From Azonexus sp. (GTDB lineage: Bacteria; Pseudomonadota; Gammaproteobacteria; Burkholderiales; Rhodocyclaceae): a stretch of 64,000 bases of DNA. The position numbers and the translations under genes were made by a program. The stretch spans positions 175,566-239,565 of the forward strand of contig JAUYSK010000024.1 in assembly GCA_030696345.1 (NCBI GenBank), read 5' to 3'. Below are positions 33,511 to 41,836 of the stretch, one piece after another. Within the stretch, counting starts at the first letter, position 1; each line of letters opens with the position of its first letter. The notes under the pieces are model-generated. The model saw only the letters and a program-made list of their open reading frames with translations, ran no database searches and had not been told where the DNA came from.

Positions 33511-35706
33511 CTAAATCAGCGGCTCTTTTAGCAAACTCAGCATGACCTCGAACAACCTGTCCGGATCGACCGGTTTTCCGATGTGGTCATTCATCCCGGC
33601 GGCCAGGCAGGTTTGCCGGTCTTCCTCGAAAGCATTGGCGGTCATGGCCAGAATCGGCGTATCGGTGTTGAGCGAGTCATGGCGGATGGCCCGCGTCGCA
33701 TCGACGCCATTCATCTTCGGCATCTGCATGTCCATCAGGATCAGTGCGTAGTGTTGCTGTCTGGCCAGAGCCAGTGCCTCGGCGCCGTCATCGGCGACAT
33801 CGACCAGTAGCCCGATATCTTCAAGAAGACCGCGTGAGACTTCCTGATTGATCGGTTCATCCTCTGCAATGAGGATGCGGGCACCGGCATACTTGCTCGC
33901 CAGCAAGGCTTCGGCCGATGTCGTGCTGGCGGTTTCTGCCGGCTGGATCCGGCCTCTGGCAAGCTGTACGCTGAAGCGGAAGGTGCTGCCCTGACCGGGG
34001 GTGCTCTCCACGGCGATTTCTCCACCCATCATTTCCACCAGGCGCTTGCTGATGACGAGTCCGAGGCCGGTCCCGCCATATTTTCGGGTCATTGAGCTGT
34101 CTGCCTGTTCGAAGGAGGAAAACAGTCGCTTCTGGTCCTCGACTTCGATGCCGATGCCGGTATCCCTGATCTCGCAGCAGAGGCGTACCTGGTCAGAGGT
34201 TTCGTCGGAGAGTCGGGCATAAACGGTCACTGAGCCCTGCTCGGTGAATTTGACGGCATTGCCGGAAAGATTCAGGAGAATCTGGCCTAGCCGGAGCGGG
34301 TCACCGGACAGTGGAAGCGATTGCAGCGTCACGGGAACGTCGAATTGCAGCGCCAGATTTTTTTCCGCCACCTTGTTGCCAATCAGGTCGCGCAGATTTT
34401 CCAGGAGGTCGCCCAAGCGGAAATCGACTTGCTCAAGGGTCAGGCGTCCCGCCTCGATCTTGGAGATATCGAGGATGTCGTTGATGACACCGAGCAGGTG
34501 TTGTGAGGAGTGGTTGATGGTTTCGAGCTGATGGCGCAGTTTCGGGTCACTGGCCTGACGCAGCGCAACGCTGGCCATGCCCATGATGCCGTTCATCGGC
34601 GTCCGCAGTTCGTGCGACATGTTGGCGAGGAAGGTGCTCTTGGCCCGGCTGGCGGCTTCGGCAGCATCGCGGGCCTCGGCAAGCCTGTGGCTTTGCAGGA
34701 TTTCGAGCTGGCGCGCCCGCCACTGCCTACGAAGAAGGAAAGCAAACATGAGCAGGGCAATCCCGGTCATGGCGATTGAAACAGTTGCCATTTCTCGCCA
34801 CTCGGTCAGGTATTCCTGCGGTGTACGGCCGGGAATGACAAAAAATGGATAGCGCTCAAGGCGACGGAAAACATAGAGTCGCTCACTGCCGTCTGCCTGG
34901 GAATGGATTCTCTGAACGCCTTCCGGATTCCCGCTCTCCAACCAGGGGCGCATCGGATGGTCCGGCTTGAACGGAATATTCAGTGCGTCCGGCAAAGCGG
35001 GCCAGCGCGCCAGCAACGCGCCGTCATCAGTCCGGCGCAAGGCGACGACACCGCTGTGCCCAAGGTTGAGCGTCGAAAACAGCTCCATGAAATAGCCCAT
35101 CTTCAGCGCGCCAATGACTACCCCGCGAAAATTCCCCGCTTGGTCAGTCAGTCCCTTGGCCATGACGATAACCGGCTGATCCGTTCGCTTGCCGACGATG
35201 GCCCCGGAATAATGGAGCGGCTTGCCGGGAATGTTCTTCGCCGATTGAAAATACTCGCGGTCAGACACGTTATAGGACGGCACGACCGCGCCACTGTTGT
35301 ACAGACCATTGCCATCGGCGTCGATAATCCGGAACGAACTCAATTCGGGAAAATGTTGCACCCGAAGTTCAAGATCCTGGCGTACCTGCTCGGAAAAATG
35401 TGCAACGTTTTCCCCGTCAAGGGCCGCATCAGGGAGCTTTGCAGCGATGTGTTCCAGGTTGGCCTCGATCCGCCGGAGTGTCGCATCGAACCGTGCTTCA
35501 ACCGTCGTAGCGATATTCCTCAGGGCCACTTCTGCAGCCAGCTCTGTTTGACGGTAGCTGAACCACAGGAAAAAGCCCAGCAACAGCACAACGCACAGCA
35601 AACCCGAAAAGAACTGGAGCAGATAACTCCTGATTCGACTGTCGGGCCCGCCAGGCATTTCCGGCGGGGCCGCCGGAGGCAGATCGGGATGAAATTGATT
35701 CGTCAT
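33511..35706 (-). CDS. Hybrid sensor histidine kinase with double-Cache sensor
   Basis: 731 residues. Membrane segments near 27-50 and 300-322 bracket a ~245-residue periplasmic double-Cache domain (FRIIDADGNGLYNSGAVVPS, SDREYFQSAKNIPGKPLHYSG). Then come HisKA with [16 protein letters not shown] (~362), the ATPase domain (DTGIGIE, GGTGLGLVISK) and a receiver domain ([24 protein letters not shown]). There is no PAS domain, unlike its two relatives here. The output partner is not adjacent. Its 3' end meets the small membrane-protein gene; its 5' end is divergent from nifB. Confidence 0.9.
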   Translation of the reverse strand: MTNQFHPDLPPAAPPEMPGGPDSRIRSYLLQFFSGLLCVVLLLGFFLWFSYRQTELAAEVALRNIATTVEARFDATLRRIEANLEHIAAKLPDAALDGENVAHFSEQVRQDLELRVQHFPELSSFRIIDADGNGLYNSGAVVPSYNVSDREYFQSAKNIPGKPLHYSGAIVGKRTDQPVIVMAKGLTDQAGNFRGVVIGALKMGYFMELFSTLNLGHSGVVALRRTDDGALLARWPALPDALNIPFKPDHPMRPWLESGNPEGVQRIHSQADGSERLYVFRRLERYPFFVIPGRTPQEYLTEWREMATVSIAMTGIALLMFAFLLRRQWRARQLEILQSHRLAEARDAAEAASRAKSTFLANMSHELRTPMNGIMGMASVALRQASDPKLRHQLETINHSSQHLLGVINDILDISKIEAGRLTLEQVDFRLGDLLENLRDLIGNKVAEKNLALQFDVPVTLQSLPLSGDPLRLGQILLNLSGNAVKFTEQGSVTVYARLSDETSDQVRLCCEIRDTGIGIEVEDQKRLFSSFEQADSSMTRKYGGTGLGLVISKRLVEMMGGEIAVESTPGQGSTFRFSVQLARGRIQPAETASTTSAEALLASKYAGARILIAEDEPINQEVSRGLLEDIGLLVDVADDGAEALALARQQHYALILMDMQMPKMNGVDATRAIRHDSLNTDTPILAMTANAFEEDRQTCLAAGMNDHIGKPVDPDRLFEVMLSLLKEPLI

Positions 35707-35882
35707 GGAAAGGCGTGGCTTTTATCAGAGATCAACCCCAGCATACACCTCTGAATTTGTCTTGTATCGCAATTTTGCCATATTTATGACGATTGGTTCA
35801 TGAATTTTTCAGAGCGCCAATATCCTCAATGCCGGTCCACAGAGAATGGCCAAAACGCCACCCCGGGTGAACGAACCTCTGC

Positions 35883-35898
35883 TGTCGCATTTGTAACA
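35883..35898. promoter_or_regulatory. NifA activator site for nifB
   Basis: TGTCGCATTTGTAACA is an exact TGT-N10-ACA, 85 bp from the -12 GC of the nifB promoter. It shares TGTCGCAT with the FeSI site. Confidence 0.87.
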
Positions 35899-35930
35899 AA
35901 GCATCCAACACGACCCTCTCGCAATATCGC

Positions 35931-35943
35931 CAACTATCTGATT
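35931..35943 (-). promoter_or_regulatory. IHF binding site, nifB promoter
   Basis: CAACTATCTGATT is an exact reverse-strand match to WATCARNNNNTTR followed by a T/A tract. Its centre is ~38 bp upstream of the -12 GC, the same place as at the FeSI and nifH promoters. Confidence 0.72.
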
Positions 35944-35961
35944 TTTATAACCAAATATCTC

Positions 35962-35977
35962 TGGCACAGCGATTGCT
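35962..35977 (+). promoter_or_regulatory. Sigma-54 promoter of the nifB operon
   Basis: TGGCACAGCGATTGCT is a perfect TGGCAC-N5-TTGCW. Start expected near 35989, 23 nt before the GTG of nifB. It rules out the in-frame TTG at 35973 as a start. Confidence 0.95.
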
Positions 35978-36011
35978 GAATAGCCTCGACTGCAATCGAG
36001 GAGCCGACATC

Positions 36012-37517
36012 GTGGAACTACCAGTTATCAGTAACTCCGCCCCCGCTGAAGGTGGCGGCTGCGCTTCCAGCGGCTGTGGTACAGCGCCGGACGCGCTTGG
36101 TCACCTGCCCGACCACATCCGCGCCAAGGTTCAGGATCATCCCTGCTACTCCGAAGAAGCGCATCACTACTTTGCCCGCATGCACGTTGCCGTGGCCCCC
36201 GCCTGCAATATCCAGTGCAATTACTGCAACCGCAAGTACGACTGTTCCAACGAATCCCGCCCGGGCGTGGTTTCCGAAGTCTTGACGCCGAAACAGGCGA
36301 TCAACAAGGTGCTCGCTGTCGCGGCCGAAATCCCGCAAATGACCGTGCTCGGCATTGCCGGCCCCGGCGACCCGCTCGCCAACCCGGCCCGTACCTTTGA
36401 AACCTTCGAGCAGCTTTCCGAGCGCGCCCCCGACATCAAGCTCTGCGTCTCGACCAACGGCCTCAACCTGCCGCAGTACGTGGACCGGATTGCCCAGCAC
36501 AACATCGACCACGTGACGATCACCATCAACTGTGTCGATCCGGAAGTCGGCGCCAAGATCTACCCGTGGATATTCTGGGAGAACAAGCGCATCTTCGGCG
36601 TCGAAGGCGCGCGCATCCTGATCGAGCAGCAGCAAAAGGGTCTGCAGATGCTGACCGACCGAGGCATCCTGGTGAAGGTCAATTCCGTCTTGATCCCGGG
36701 CATCAACGACGAGCACCTCAAGGAGGTCTCGAAGATCGTCAAGGCCAAGGGTGCTTTCCTGCATAACGTCATGCCGCTGATCGCCGAGCCGGAACACGGC
36801 ACCTACTTCGGCATCATGGAACACCCGGAACCGACCCCGGAAATGCTGCAGGAATTGCAGGATGCCTGTGCCGGCGACATGGCGATGATGCGCCATTGCC
36901 GCCAGTGCCGCGCCGATGCGGTAGGCCTGCTTGGCGAAGATCGCGGCGACGAATTCACCATGGACAAGATAGACGTCATGGAGGTTGATTACGAAGCCGC
37001 CATGGTCCGTCGCAAGGTCGTCCACGACGAGATCATCGAGAAGCTCGACGCCAAGCGCGGCATCGTCAAGCCGAAGGACGAAGCGTCCGGCATTCCAGCC
37101 GACGCCCGCCCGGTGCTGATGGCGGTTGCCGGCAAGAACGGCGTCGTTGCCGAACATTTCGGCCATGCCAAGGAATTCCTGATCTACGAAGCCTCGCCGG
37201 CTGGCGCACGCTTCATGAGCCACCGCAAGACCGAGCTCTACTGCGGCGGCATGGATGCCTGCGGTGATGGCGACGTGGTCGATGCCGGCGCCACGGAATC
37301 GCTGCTCGAACGCAACATCCGCATTCTCGAAGGCTGCGAAGTCGTGCTCTGTTCCAAGATCGGCTACGAGCCCTGGGGCAAGCTGGAAGCCGCCGGCATC
37401 GTGCCGAATGGCGAACATGCAATGGAGCCAATCGAGGAAGCGGTGATGGCGGTGTACAAGGAAATCGCGGCGACCGGCAAGTTGAGTCCCGCGGTCGACA
37501 GCAAAAAGGTGGCGTAA
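36012..37517 (+). CDS. nifB: FeMo cofactor biosynthesis radical SAM protein NifB
   Basis: 501 residues. The GTG at 36012 follows GAGGAG by eight bases and is the first good start after the promoter. The radical SAM cluster motif CNIQCNYC (C-x3-C-x2-C) lies near residue 64. Conserved stretches include GIAGPGDPLANPARTFETF and the MPLIAEPEHGT loop. Residues ~370-485 form a NifX-like domain (VAVAGKNGVVAEHFGHAKEF type) that binds the product. NifB fuses two 4Fe-4S clusters and inserts carbide to give the 8Fe precursor NifB-co. It heads a long operon ending with draG. Confidence 0.97.
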   Translation: MELPVISNSAPAEGGGCASSGCGTAPDALGHLPDHIRAKVQDHPCYSEEAHHYFARMHVAVAPACNIQCNYCNRKYDCSNESRPGVVSEVLTPKQAINKVLAVAAEIPQMTVLGIAGPGDPLANPARTFETFEQLSERAPDIKLCVSTNGLNLPQYVDRIAQHNIDHVTITINCVDPEVGAKIYPWIFWENKRIFGVEGARILIEQQQKGLQMLTDRGILVKVNSVLIPGINDEHLKEVSKIVKAKGAFLHNVMPLIAEPEHGTYFGIMEHPEPTPEMLQELQDACAGDMAMMRHCRQCRADAVGLLGEDRGDEFTMDKIDVMEVDYEAAMVRRKVVHDEIIEKLDAKRGIVKPKDEASGIPADARPVLMAVAGKNGVVAEHFGHAKEFLIYEASPAGARFMSHRKTELYCGGMDACGDGDVVDAGATESLLERNIRILEGCEVVLCSKIGYEPWGKLEAAGIVPNGEHAMEPIEEAVMAVYKEIAATGKLSPAVDSKKVA

Positions 37518-37796
37518 ATGGCACTGCAAATTACCGAATCCTGTGTCAACTGCTGGGCTTGCGTCGATGTCTGCCCGAACGACGCGATCTACGAAGACAA
37601 GCCGCATTTCCTGGTCGACGAAAGCAAATGTACCGAGTGTCTGGGCGATCACAGCGTGCCGCAATGCGCTGCAATCTGCCCGATTGAAATGGCCATCGTC
37701 GATGAATTGGGTGCCTTCTTGAATCCGCCCGGTTCGCTGACCGGCATCCCCATCGAAAAGCTGAAGCAATTCGGCCTATGGAAAGAAGCGGCATAA
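37518..37796 (+). CDS. nifB-associated 4Fe-4S dicluster ferredoxin (FdxN type)
   Basis: 92 residues, start directly after the nifB stop. Two cluster motifs: CVNCWACVDVCP (residues 9-20) and CTECLGDHSVPQCAAICP (~38-55). The second has the long insert typical of YfhL/FdxN-type ferredoxins. The C-terminus is a short helix. Homologues next to nifB are thought to feed electrons to NifB. Translation is coupled to nifB. Confidence 0.9.
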   Translation: MALQITESCVNCWACVDVCPNDAIYEDKPHFLVDESKCTECLGDHSVPQCAAICPIEMAIVDELGAFLNPPGSLTGIPIEKLKQFGLWKEAA

Positions 37797-37800
37797 AAAT

Positions 37801-38274
37801 ATGGCAGTTGTCACGTTCTACGAAAAACCCGGTTGCAAGGGCAATCTTCGCCAAAAGACCCTGCTGGCAGCCGCCGGCCACACCGTCCAAGCCAAAAGCC
37901 TGAAGGCCGAAGCTTGGACGGCTGATCGACTGCTGGCCTTTCTTGGCAAGCAGCCGATCGTCAGTTGGTTCAACCAGGCGGCACCGGCGATCAAGTCTGG
38001 CGAAATCATCCCGGAAAACCTCGGCTTCGAGCACGCCGTCCAACTCCTGCTGGAAAACCCGCTGCTCATCCGCCGCCCGCTGATGGAAATTGGCGAGGAA
38101 CGCATGGTCGGTTTCGACATTGCTGCGGTGGACGCCTGGATTGGGCTAAAAAACGTTGAGCTGCCGGAAGGCAATATCGAGGCCTGCGTCCATGGCCCTG
38201 AAGGCCACGGCAGTTGTGGCAGCCATGAGCACGAGGCAGAGGAAAGCAGCCATGACAGCTGCGGCGGTCACTGA
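37801..38274 (+). CDS. ArsC-like nitrogenase-associated protein (NifO-like)
   Basis: 157 residues. The N-terminal ~115 residues have the ArsC/Spx thioredoxin-like pattern: VVTFYEKPGCKGNLRQKTLLAAAGH, LLAFLGKQPIVSWFNQAAP, LLIRRPLMEIGEERMVGFD. Instead of the redox C-x2-C only one Cys (GCKGN) is kept. The C-terminus is His/Glu/Cys-rich (CVHGPEGHGSCGSHEHEAEE), a possible metal site. Such proteins are annotated as nitrogenase-associated or NifO and are linked to molybdenum use; the function here is inferred from position. Confidence 0.82.
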   Translation: MAVVTFYEKPGCKGNLRQKTLLAAAGHTVQAKSLKAEAWTADRLLAFLGKQPIVSWFNQAAPAIKSGEIIPENLGFEHAVQLLLENPLLIRRPLMEIGEERMVGFDIAAVDAWIGLKNVELPEGNIEACVHGPEGHGSCGSHEHEAEESSHDSCGGH

Positions 38275-39523
38275 CCTCGCGGTAGAAATCGCGCCGGGCG
38301 TCCACTGGGTGGGCGCCCTTGACCCGCATCTGCGCACTTTCGACATCATCCTGAAAACCGCCAACGGCACGAGCTACAACGCTTACGTCGTGCGCGGCGA
38401 GAACGGCGTGGCAATCATCGACACGGTGAAGGAAAACTTTGCCGACGATTTTTTCCGTCGCCTCGAATCAGTGGCCAGGTACGAAGAAATCACCACCATC
38501 GTCCTCAACCACCTGGAGCCGGACCATAGCGGTGCCCTGCCCGAGTTGCTGAAGCGCGCGCCACAGGCCAAGGTCTATCTGTCCAGCCGCGCCCAGATGA
38601 TGTTGAAAGCACTGCTCAAGCCCACCGGCGAAAAGCCGCCCGAATATATTCCGGTCACCACCGACGACACCGTCGACCTCGGCGGCCGCACGCTGCGCTT
38701 CCTGCACACGCCCTACCTGCACTGGCCGGACACGCAATGCACCTATCTCGAAGAGGACGGCCTGCTGTTCACCGGCGACATCTTCGGCTGCCATTTCTGC
38801 GACAACCGGCTGTTCAACGACCGGGTCGGCGACTTCCGCTTCTCCTTCGAGTATTACTACGCCCACATCATGCGGCCCTTCCGCGAGTACGTACTCGATG
38901 CGATGGCGCTGATCGAGCCGCTCGAACTGAAGCTGATCGCCCCGGCGCACGGCCCCATCCTGCGCCACATGCCGCGCGACTACGTGCACCGCTACCGCGA
39001 ACTGGCTTCACCGCGGCTGTTCAACGAAGCCCGCTGTGAAAAAACGCTGGTTGTCTTCTACATCTCGGCTTACGGCAACACCCGGCGCATGGCCGAAGCC
39101 CTCGCTACCGGTGCCGAGCGCATCGAGGGCGTACGGGTTTCGCTCTACGACCTCGAAGGCGGCGAATCGGGCATTTTCACCGACCTGATCGAGGAAGCCG
39201 ACGGCATCGCCATCGGCAGCCCGACCATCAACGGCGATGCCGTGCGGCCGATCTGGGATCTGCTCTCGTCGCTGACCACCGTCAATATCAAGGGCAAGCT
39301 CGGCGCCGCCTTCGGCTCCTACGGCTGGAGCGGCGAAGCTGTCCGCCTGATCGAAGATCGCCTGCGCGGACTCAAGCTGCGCCTGCCGGTCGACGGCCTG
39401 CGCATCAAGCTGGTGCCGGCCGCCGATGAACTCGAAGAATGCCGCAATCTGGGCGAACACCTGGCTCGTCACCTGACCGGCCGAGTCGAACACCGCGAGA
39501 TCGACATGGCGTCGCTCGTCTAA
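38252..39523 (+). CDS. Flavodiiron protein (FprA-type A flavoprotein)
   Basis: 423 residues from the ATG at 38252, which overlaps the preceding gene by 23 nt; AGAGGAAAG lies upstream. The metallo-beta-lactamase-like diiron domain shows HLEPDHSGALPE (~90), FTGDIFGCHFCD (~175) and the later ligand His in APAHGPI (~235). The flavodoxin domain (~265-420) starts VVFYISAYGNTRRMAEA and has GSPTINGDAVRP. Flavodiiron proteins reduce O2 to water or NO to N2O. Inside the nifB operon, removal of oxygen near nitrogenase is the likely role; the electron donor may be one of the neighbouring ferredoxins. Confidence 0.92.
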   Translation: MTAAAVTDLAVEIAPGVHWVGALDPHLRTFDIILKTANGTSYNAYVVRGENGVAIIDTVKENFADDFFRRLESVARYEEITTIVLNHLEPDHSGALPELLKRAPQAKVYLSSRAQMMLKALLKPTGEKPPEYIPVTTDDTVDLGGRTLRFLHTPYLHWPDTQCTYLEEDGLLFTGDIFGCHFCDNRLFNDRVGDFRFSFEYYYAHIMRPFREYVLDAMALIEPLELKLIAPAHGPILRHMPRDYVHRYRELASPRLFNEARCEKTLVVFYISAYGNTRRMAEALATGAERIEGVRVSLYDLEGGESGIFTDLIEEADGIAIGSPTINGDAVRPIWDLLSSLTTVNIKGKLGAAFGSYGWSGEAVRLIEDRLRGLKLRLPVDGLRIKLVPAADELEECRNLGEHLARHLTGRVEHREIDMASLV

Positions 39524-39538
39524 ATCAGGGAGAAAAAC

Positions 39539-39826
39539 ATGGCAAAAGCAAAAGTCACCTTCGAAGATATCGGCGTCACCGTCACCGTGCCGGCCGGCAC
39601 CCGACTGATTGAAGTTTCGGAAAAGGTGGGCGCCGGCATCGTCTACGGCTGCCGCGAAGGCGAATGCTGCACCTGCCTGACCAAAATCATCTCCGGCGGC
39701 GAAAACCTCGCCCCGCCGAGCATCCTGGAAGACCAGGTACTCAAGGACAACATGGCGCCACGCGCCCACCGACTGGCCTGCCAGGCCCAAATTATTGGCG
39801 GCGAAATCGTCGTCAAGCCGGCCTGA
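39539..39826 (+). CDS. Small [2Fe-2S] plant-type ferredoxin
   Basis: 95 residues with cluster ligands in CREGECCTCL (~37-46) and RLACQAQ (~79). The spacing C-x4-C-x2-C then a distant Cys is that of plant/adrenodoxin-like ferredoxins; an extra Cys sits beside the second ligand. AGGGAGAAAAAC precedes the ATG. It lies between the flavodiiron gene and the FeSII-like gene and could serve either. A strong hairpin spans its stop codon. Confidence 0.88.
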   Translation: MAKAKVTFEDIGVTVTVPAGTRLIEVSEKVGAGIVYGCREGECCTCLTKIISGGENLAPPSILEDQVLKDNMAPRAHRLACQAQIIGGEIVVKPA

Positions 39827-39838
39827 TGGCAGGCCGGC
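39817..39838 (+). terminator. Strong hairpin over the stop of the [2Fe-2S] ferredoxin gene
   Basis: Perfect 9-bp stem GCCGGCCTG/CAGGCCGGC with an ATGG loop; the stop codon is inside it. No U-tract follows, so it is more likely an mRNA processing or stability element, or a partial terminator, ahead of the FeSII-like gene 86 bp downstream. Confidence 0.5.
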
Positions 39839-39923
39839 AGGCCAACACCGAACAAGACTAAAAGCACGTCCCAACCCCAATAGAGAAATTCAAACCAACC
39901 CGCTCTCCAGGAGAACTTAAAAA

Positions 39924-40286
39924 ATGGCCCTCATCACATTCAGCAGCCCCATGCACAAGGACAAGACGGTCTACGCCGTCGCCGGCAGCCACACCCAGAC
40001 CATCCTCGCGCTGGCCAAGGAACATCACATCCCGATCGATTTCGGCTGTCAGGAAGGCAATTGCGGCACCTGTCTGGTCAAGGTTTCATCGGTCGATGGC
40101 AAGCGCGCCCCGATGGGTGGCCCGCTCAATGTCCGCGAAGTTGCCGCCCTGCTCGAACTTGGCCACCTCACCAAGGCCGAGATCGACAAGATGTACATCG
40201 ACGATATCCCGCCGACCCAATGGCGCCTGGCCTGCCAGATGATCGTTCGCGACGAAGACATCCTCGTCGAGTACCCGAGCAAGTAA
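39924..40286 (+). CDS. [2Fe-2S] ferredoxin of the Shethna protein II (FeSII) type
   Basis: 120 residues. Ligands are in CQEGNCGTCL (~42-51) and RLACQMIVRDEDILVEY (~103). Between them is the ~30-residue insert (KRAPMGGPLNVREVAALLELGHL) and the PPTQWRLACQ lead-in. Both match Azotobacter FeSII as I remember it (FSSP near the start, [21 protein letters not shown]). In Azotobacter FeSII binds NifDK and NifH under oxygen stress and holds them in an inactive, protected complex. Presence in the nifB operon supports the same job. AGGAG lies 11 bases before the ATG. Confidence 0.88.
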   Translation: MALITFSSPMHKDKTVYAVAGSHTQTILALAKEHHIPIDFGCQEGNCGTCLVKVSSVDGKRAPMGGPLNVREVAALLELGHLTKAEIDKMYIDDIPPTQWRLACQMIVRDEDILVEYPSK

Positions 40287-40301
40287 GAAAGTGAGCCCGC
40301 C

Positions 40302-40874
40302 ATGAACGGCCCGGATCGCCTGCCCTATCGCACCACCCTGTTTGCCGGTTTGCTGGCAAGCCCGGCGGCGGCGACGGTTGCGGGTGATCCGAACCGTTCC
40401 TTGCTGGCCAGCATGATTGCCGGCCAGGCAGCCGACACCGGCTGCCTGCCGGCCCACCTCGGGCTGGGAGAAGCGGCTTTTCGCGATTTGCTGAGCGAAT
40501 ACTTTCCCGGCTTTGAGGCCTCTTTCCCGGCACGTCAGATTGAATCCATTCCCGAATGGGAAGATTTGCTGAAACTGCTGATCGACCATCGGGCCCATGA
40601 ATACCCGTCCGAACTGCTGATCGCCCATATCGTCGCCACCGCCTGTGCCGGACGCGACCACCTCTGGCAAGACCTCGGCCTGCTCGACCGCAGCGAACTG
40701 AGCAAGCTGATGTGGACCAACTTTCCCGCGCTCGCCCGCGCCAACGCCGGCGACATGAAGTGGAAAAAATTCCTTTACCGCGAGATCTGCTCGCGGGAAG
40801 GTATCTATGTTTGTCCCGCGCCGTCATGCGGGGTTTGTACTGACTTTGCCAAATGTTTTGGACCGGAGAATTAA
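40302..40874 (+). CDS. nifQ: Molybdenum-handling nitrogen fixation protein NifQ
   Basis: 190 residues. The C-terminal cluster motif C-x4-C-x2-C-x5-C (CPAPSCGVCTDFAKC, ~170-184) is diagnostic, with the preceding MKWKKFLYREIC. NifQ carries an Fe-S-Mo cluster and supplies molybdenum for FeMo-co. It sits 15 nt after the FeSII-like gene and overlaps draG by 22 nt. Confidence 0.93.
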   Translation: MNGPDRLPYRTTLFAGLLASPAAATVAGDPNRSLLASMIAGQAADTGCLPAHLGLGEAAFRDLLSEYFPGFEASFPARQIESIPEWEDLLKLLIDHRAHEYPSELLIAHIVATACAGRDHLWQDLGLLDRSELSKLMWTNFPALARANAGDMKWKKFLYREICSREGIYVCPAPSCGVCTDFAKCFGPEN

Positions 40875-41806
40875 TCGCCCGTAACGCCCCGGTCCGCCGC
40901 CGCGTCGCGCCGGCACCGTGGGAGGAGCCACATATCGGAAAAGGCGTTGCGGCCTACCTTGGCCTCGCTATCGGCGATGCGCTAGGCGCGACCGTTGAAT
41001 TTCTGACGCCGAACGAAATCCGTCACCAACACGGCGTGCACCGCGAAATTACCGGCGGCGGCTGGTTGCGCCTGAAAGCCGGAAAAGTGACCGACGACAC
41101 CACGATGTCGCTGGCCCTCGGCGAATCCATTCTGGCCAGCGGTGGCGTCGATGCTAAGGCCGCAGCCGATGCCTTCAATGCCTGGATGCGCGCCAAACCG
41201 GTCGATATCGGCAACACCGTGCGGCGCAATCTGATCACCTATCGCCAGACCGGCAACCCGGAGGCACCTGCCTCAGAACACGATGCCGGCAATGGTGCGG
41301 CAATGCGCACCCTGCCCGTGGCGCTGGCCTGCTACGGTCAACCGCCAGAAAAGACAATTTTGGCCAGCCGCGCCCAGGCCCACGTCACACACCACAACGA
41401 AATCTCGGATGCCGCCTGCGAGACGCTGATTTTCATGGTGCAGGATTTTCTCGCCGGACGAGATGCTGCCGAAGTCAAACGCGAGCGCGCCGACGAACTG
41501 GTCCGGCGCCACCCGATTTTCGCTTACGAAAAAAAGCGCAGCGAGAACCCGAGCGGTTACGTGGTCGATACTATTCACGCCGTTTTCCAGTCGCTATTTG
41601 ACACAAACTCTTTTGAAGATTGCATGATCGACGTCGTCAACCGGGGCGGCGACGCCGACACCACCGGCGCCATCGTCGGCATGCTGGCCGGCGCCCGCTA
41701 CGGGCTGGAGGCGATACCGAAGCGCTGGCAGAAAGCACTTGAGGCAGCAACGCTGGCAGCTTGCGAGCAACAAGCCATGGCGCTGCTCGAACTCGCCCGG
41801 CGTTGA
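40853..41806 (+). CDS. draG: ADP-ribosyl-[dinitrogen reductase] hydrolase DraG
   Basis: 317 residues. ADP-ribosylglycohydrolase motifs binding two Mn ions are visible: GLAIGDALGATVEF (~38), VTDDTTMSLALGE (~80) and RGGDADTTGAIVGML (~265). DraG removes the ADP-ribose from the NifH arginine and restarts nitrogenase. The ATG at 40853 lies within nifQ without a clear ribosome site, so translation is probably coupled; the first ~28 residues look like an unconserved extension. The partner draT is 13 kb away beside nifH, unlike the common draTG pair. Confidence 0.93.
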   Translation: MFWTGELIARNAPVRRRVAPAPWEEPHIGKGVAAYLGLAIGDALGATVEFLTPNEIRHQHGVHREITGGGWLRLKAGKVTDDTTMSLALGESILASGGVDAKAAADAFNAWMRAKPVDIGNTVRRNLITYRQTGNPEAPASEHDAGNGAAMRTLPVALACYGQPPEKTILASRAQAHVTHHNEISDAACETLIFMVQDFLAGRDAAEVKRERADELVRRHPIFAYEKKRSENPSGYVVDTIHAVFQSLFDTNSFEDCMIDVVNRGGDADTTGAIVGMLAGARYGLEAIPKRWQKALEAATLAACEQQAMALLELARR

Positions 41807-41813
41807 GTTTTTT
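41790..41813 (+). terminator. Weak terminator at the end of the nifB-draG operon
   Basis: AACTC and GAGTT arms with a 10-nt loop, followed by six T. It overlaps the draG stop. The stem is only 5 bp. Confidence 0.35.
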
Positions 41814-41836
41814 CCGAGCCAGCCAGCGGCAATATC

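Noticed and set aside
36018..37769. A 583-codon open frame opposite nifB
   Set aside because: Antisense shadow of nifB and the adjacent ferredoxin; the sequence is rich in Asp, His and Val as expected for a complementary frame.
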